From Anaerolineae bacterium CG2_30_64_16 (GTDB taxonomy: Bacteria; Chloroflexota; Anaerolineae; CG2-30-64-16): a stretch of DNA of 5,641 nt. A model generated the notes under the pieces. That model was given only the letters and a program-made list of their open reading frames with translations. It did no database searches and had not been told where the DNA came from. The DNA lies in the NCBI GenBank assembly GCA_001871755.1, contig MNXL01000051.1, positions 1 through 5,641 on the forward strand, written 5' to 3'. The translations under genes were made by a program, and so were the position numbers. This document shows, piece by piece, positions 4,882-5,641 of this stretch (positions are counted from its first letter, which is position 1; every line of letters begins with the position of its first letter).

Positions 4882-5641
4882 ATGCAATCCTCACCAAATC
4901 CGGACCCGCGATCTTCAATCTCCATTCTCCGATCCTTGCTCTCCTTCCTCGCTCCCTTCTGGCCGTGGATCGTACTCTCGGTCCTGTTGGGCTTTGCGAC
5001 GATCAGCAGCGGCATCGGCCTGATGGCCACGTCGGCCTGGATCATCGCCAGCGCCGCGCTGCACCCCTCCATCGCCGCGTTGCAGGTGGCGATCGTGGGC
5101 GTGCGCTTCTTCGGCATCACGCGCGGCCTGTTTCGCTACGCCGAGCGGCTGGTCTCCCACCAGGTGACCTTCCGGGTGCTGGCCCGGCTGCGCACCCGCT
5201 TCTACGCGGCGCTGGAGCCGTTGGCCCCGGCCGGGCTGCTGAGCCGGCGGAGCGGCGACCTGTTGAGTCGGATCGTGGCCGACATCGGCACGTTGGAGCA
5301 TTTCTACATCCGGGCCGTCGCGCCGCCCTTCGTGGCGCTGCTCATCGCGGGGCTGATGTGGGTCTTCTTTGCGAGCTTCGACCGGCGCCTGGCGCTCGCC
5401 CTGCTTCTCTTCCAGGCGTTGACCGGCGTCGCCGCGCCGGTGCTCACGCGGCTGTTGAGCCGGGGGCCGGGAGCGCGGCTGGTGGCAGTGCGCGCCGGGT
5501 TGAACGCGACCCTGGTGGACGGCATTCAGGGCCTGGCCGATCTGCTGGCTTACGGCCAGGCCGCGTCACAGGCTGCCCGCGTCGCCGCGTTGGGCGGGGA
5601 CCTGGCCCACGAGCAGAGCCGGCTGGCGGCCGTCACCGGGC
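4882..5641 (+). CDS. cydC: Thiol reductant ABC exporter subunit CydC, N-terminal part (3' end outside window)
   Basis: Partner of CydD in the CydDC exporter; 253 residues, all membrane domain, are in view and the ATPase domain lies beyond the window. Family features are the first helix region LLGFATISSGIGLMATSAWIIASAAL (about 35-60), then RYAERLVSHQVTFRVLARLR (85-104), closely matching E. coli RYFERLVSHDATFRVL; H93 and R89 align with E. coli H85 and R81, the heme-associated positions. SGDLLSRIVADIGTLEHFYIR (124-144) is the CydC form of the coupling-helix motif. ATG 4882 leaves a 12-residue Ser/Pro-rich tail before recognisable CydC sequence. ATG 4837 in the same frame, overlapping the peptidase gene by 19 bases, is an alternative. 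Neither has a good ribosome binding site, so translation may be coupled to the peptidase gene. The product call is secure; the start is not. Confidence 0.93.
   Translation, partial: MQSSPNPDPRSSISILRSLLSFLAPFWPWIVLSVLLGFATISSGIGLMATSAWIIASAALHPSIAALQVAIVGVRFFGITRGLFRYAERLVSHQVTFRVLARLRTRFYAALEPLAPAGLLSRRSGDLLSRIVADIGTLEHFYIRAVAPPFVALLIAGLMWVFFASFDRRLALALLLFQALTGVAAPVLTRLLSRGPGARLVAVRAGLNATLVDGIQGLADLLAYGQAASQAARVAALGGDLAHEQSRLAAVTG

Overview
The window is a slice of a high-G+C bacterial chromosome carrying a cytochrome bd oxidase operon, read entirely on the + strand in the order cydA (3' part) - cydB - cydD - [two extra genes] - cydC (5' part). CydA is the short Q-loop type. Several short, iterated, palindrome-like repeats sit between genes and even inside coding frames, with translated signatures such as 'DFGLPISDY...IRNPQFAIR'. 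I associate that style of repeat with Chloroflexota (Anaerolineae-like) genomes, but the taxonomic guess comes from pattern recognition and was not tested.

Layout. 1-779: the C-terminal part of CydA, with the quinol-loop Lys/Glu pair, the heme b558 Met and the GRQPW motif. 780-1018: a non-coding gap made almost wholly of repeats (a duplicated 28-mer, a 93-base imperfect palindrome and a 24-base-period repeat), ending in a strong ribosome binding site. 1019-2029: complete CydB. 2042-3802: complete CydD, an ABC half-transporter with all nucleotide-binding motifs and a repeat inserted in-frame in the linker between its membrane and ATPase domains. 3803-4029: a gap filled largely by a 106-base palindromic repeat of the 'GTCATTCTGAG...' kind. 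4030-4855: two overlapping genes of visibly lower G+C, a 120-residue protein of unknown function and a stand-alone C39-like (papain-fold) cysteine peptidase with Gln, Cys, His and Asp all in place. 4882 to the window end: the N-terminal 253 residues of CydC.

How they work together. CydA and CydB form the membrane quinol oxidase that reduces O2 to water. CydD and CydC form the heterodimeric ABC exporter (cysteine/glutathione, heme-linked) required to assemble the bd oxidase. The most unusual point is that the two halves of this obligate heterodimer are separated by a small-protein/C39-peptidase pair whose 3' end runs into the start region of cydC. The pair may be a mobile two-gene module that landed in the operon, or it may have a functional link to the exporter. 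The sequence alone does not decide.
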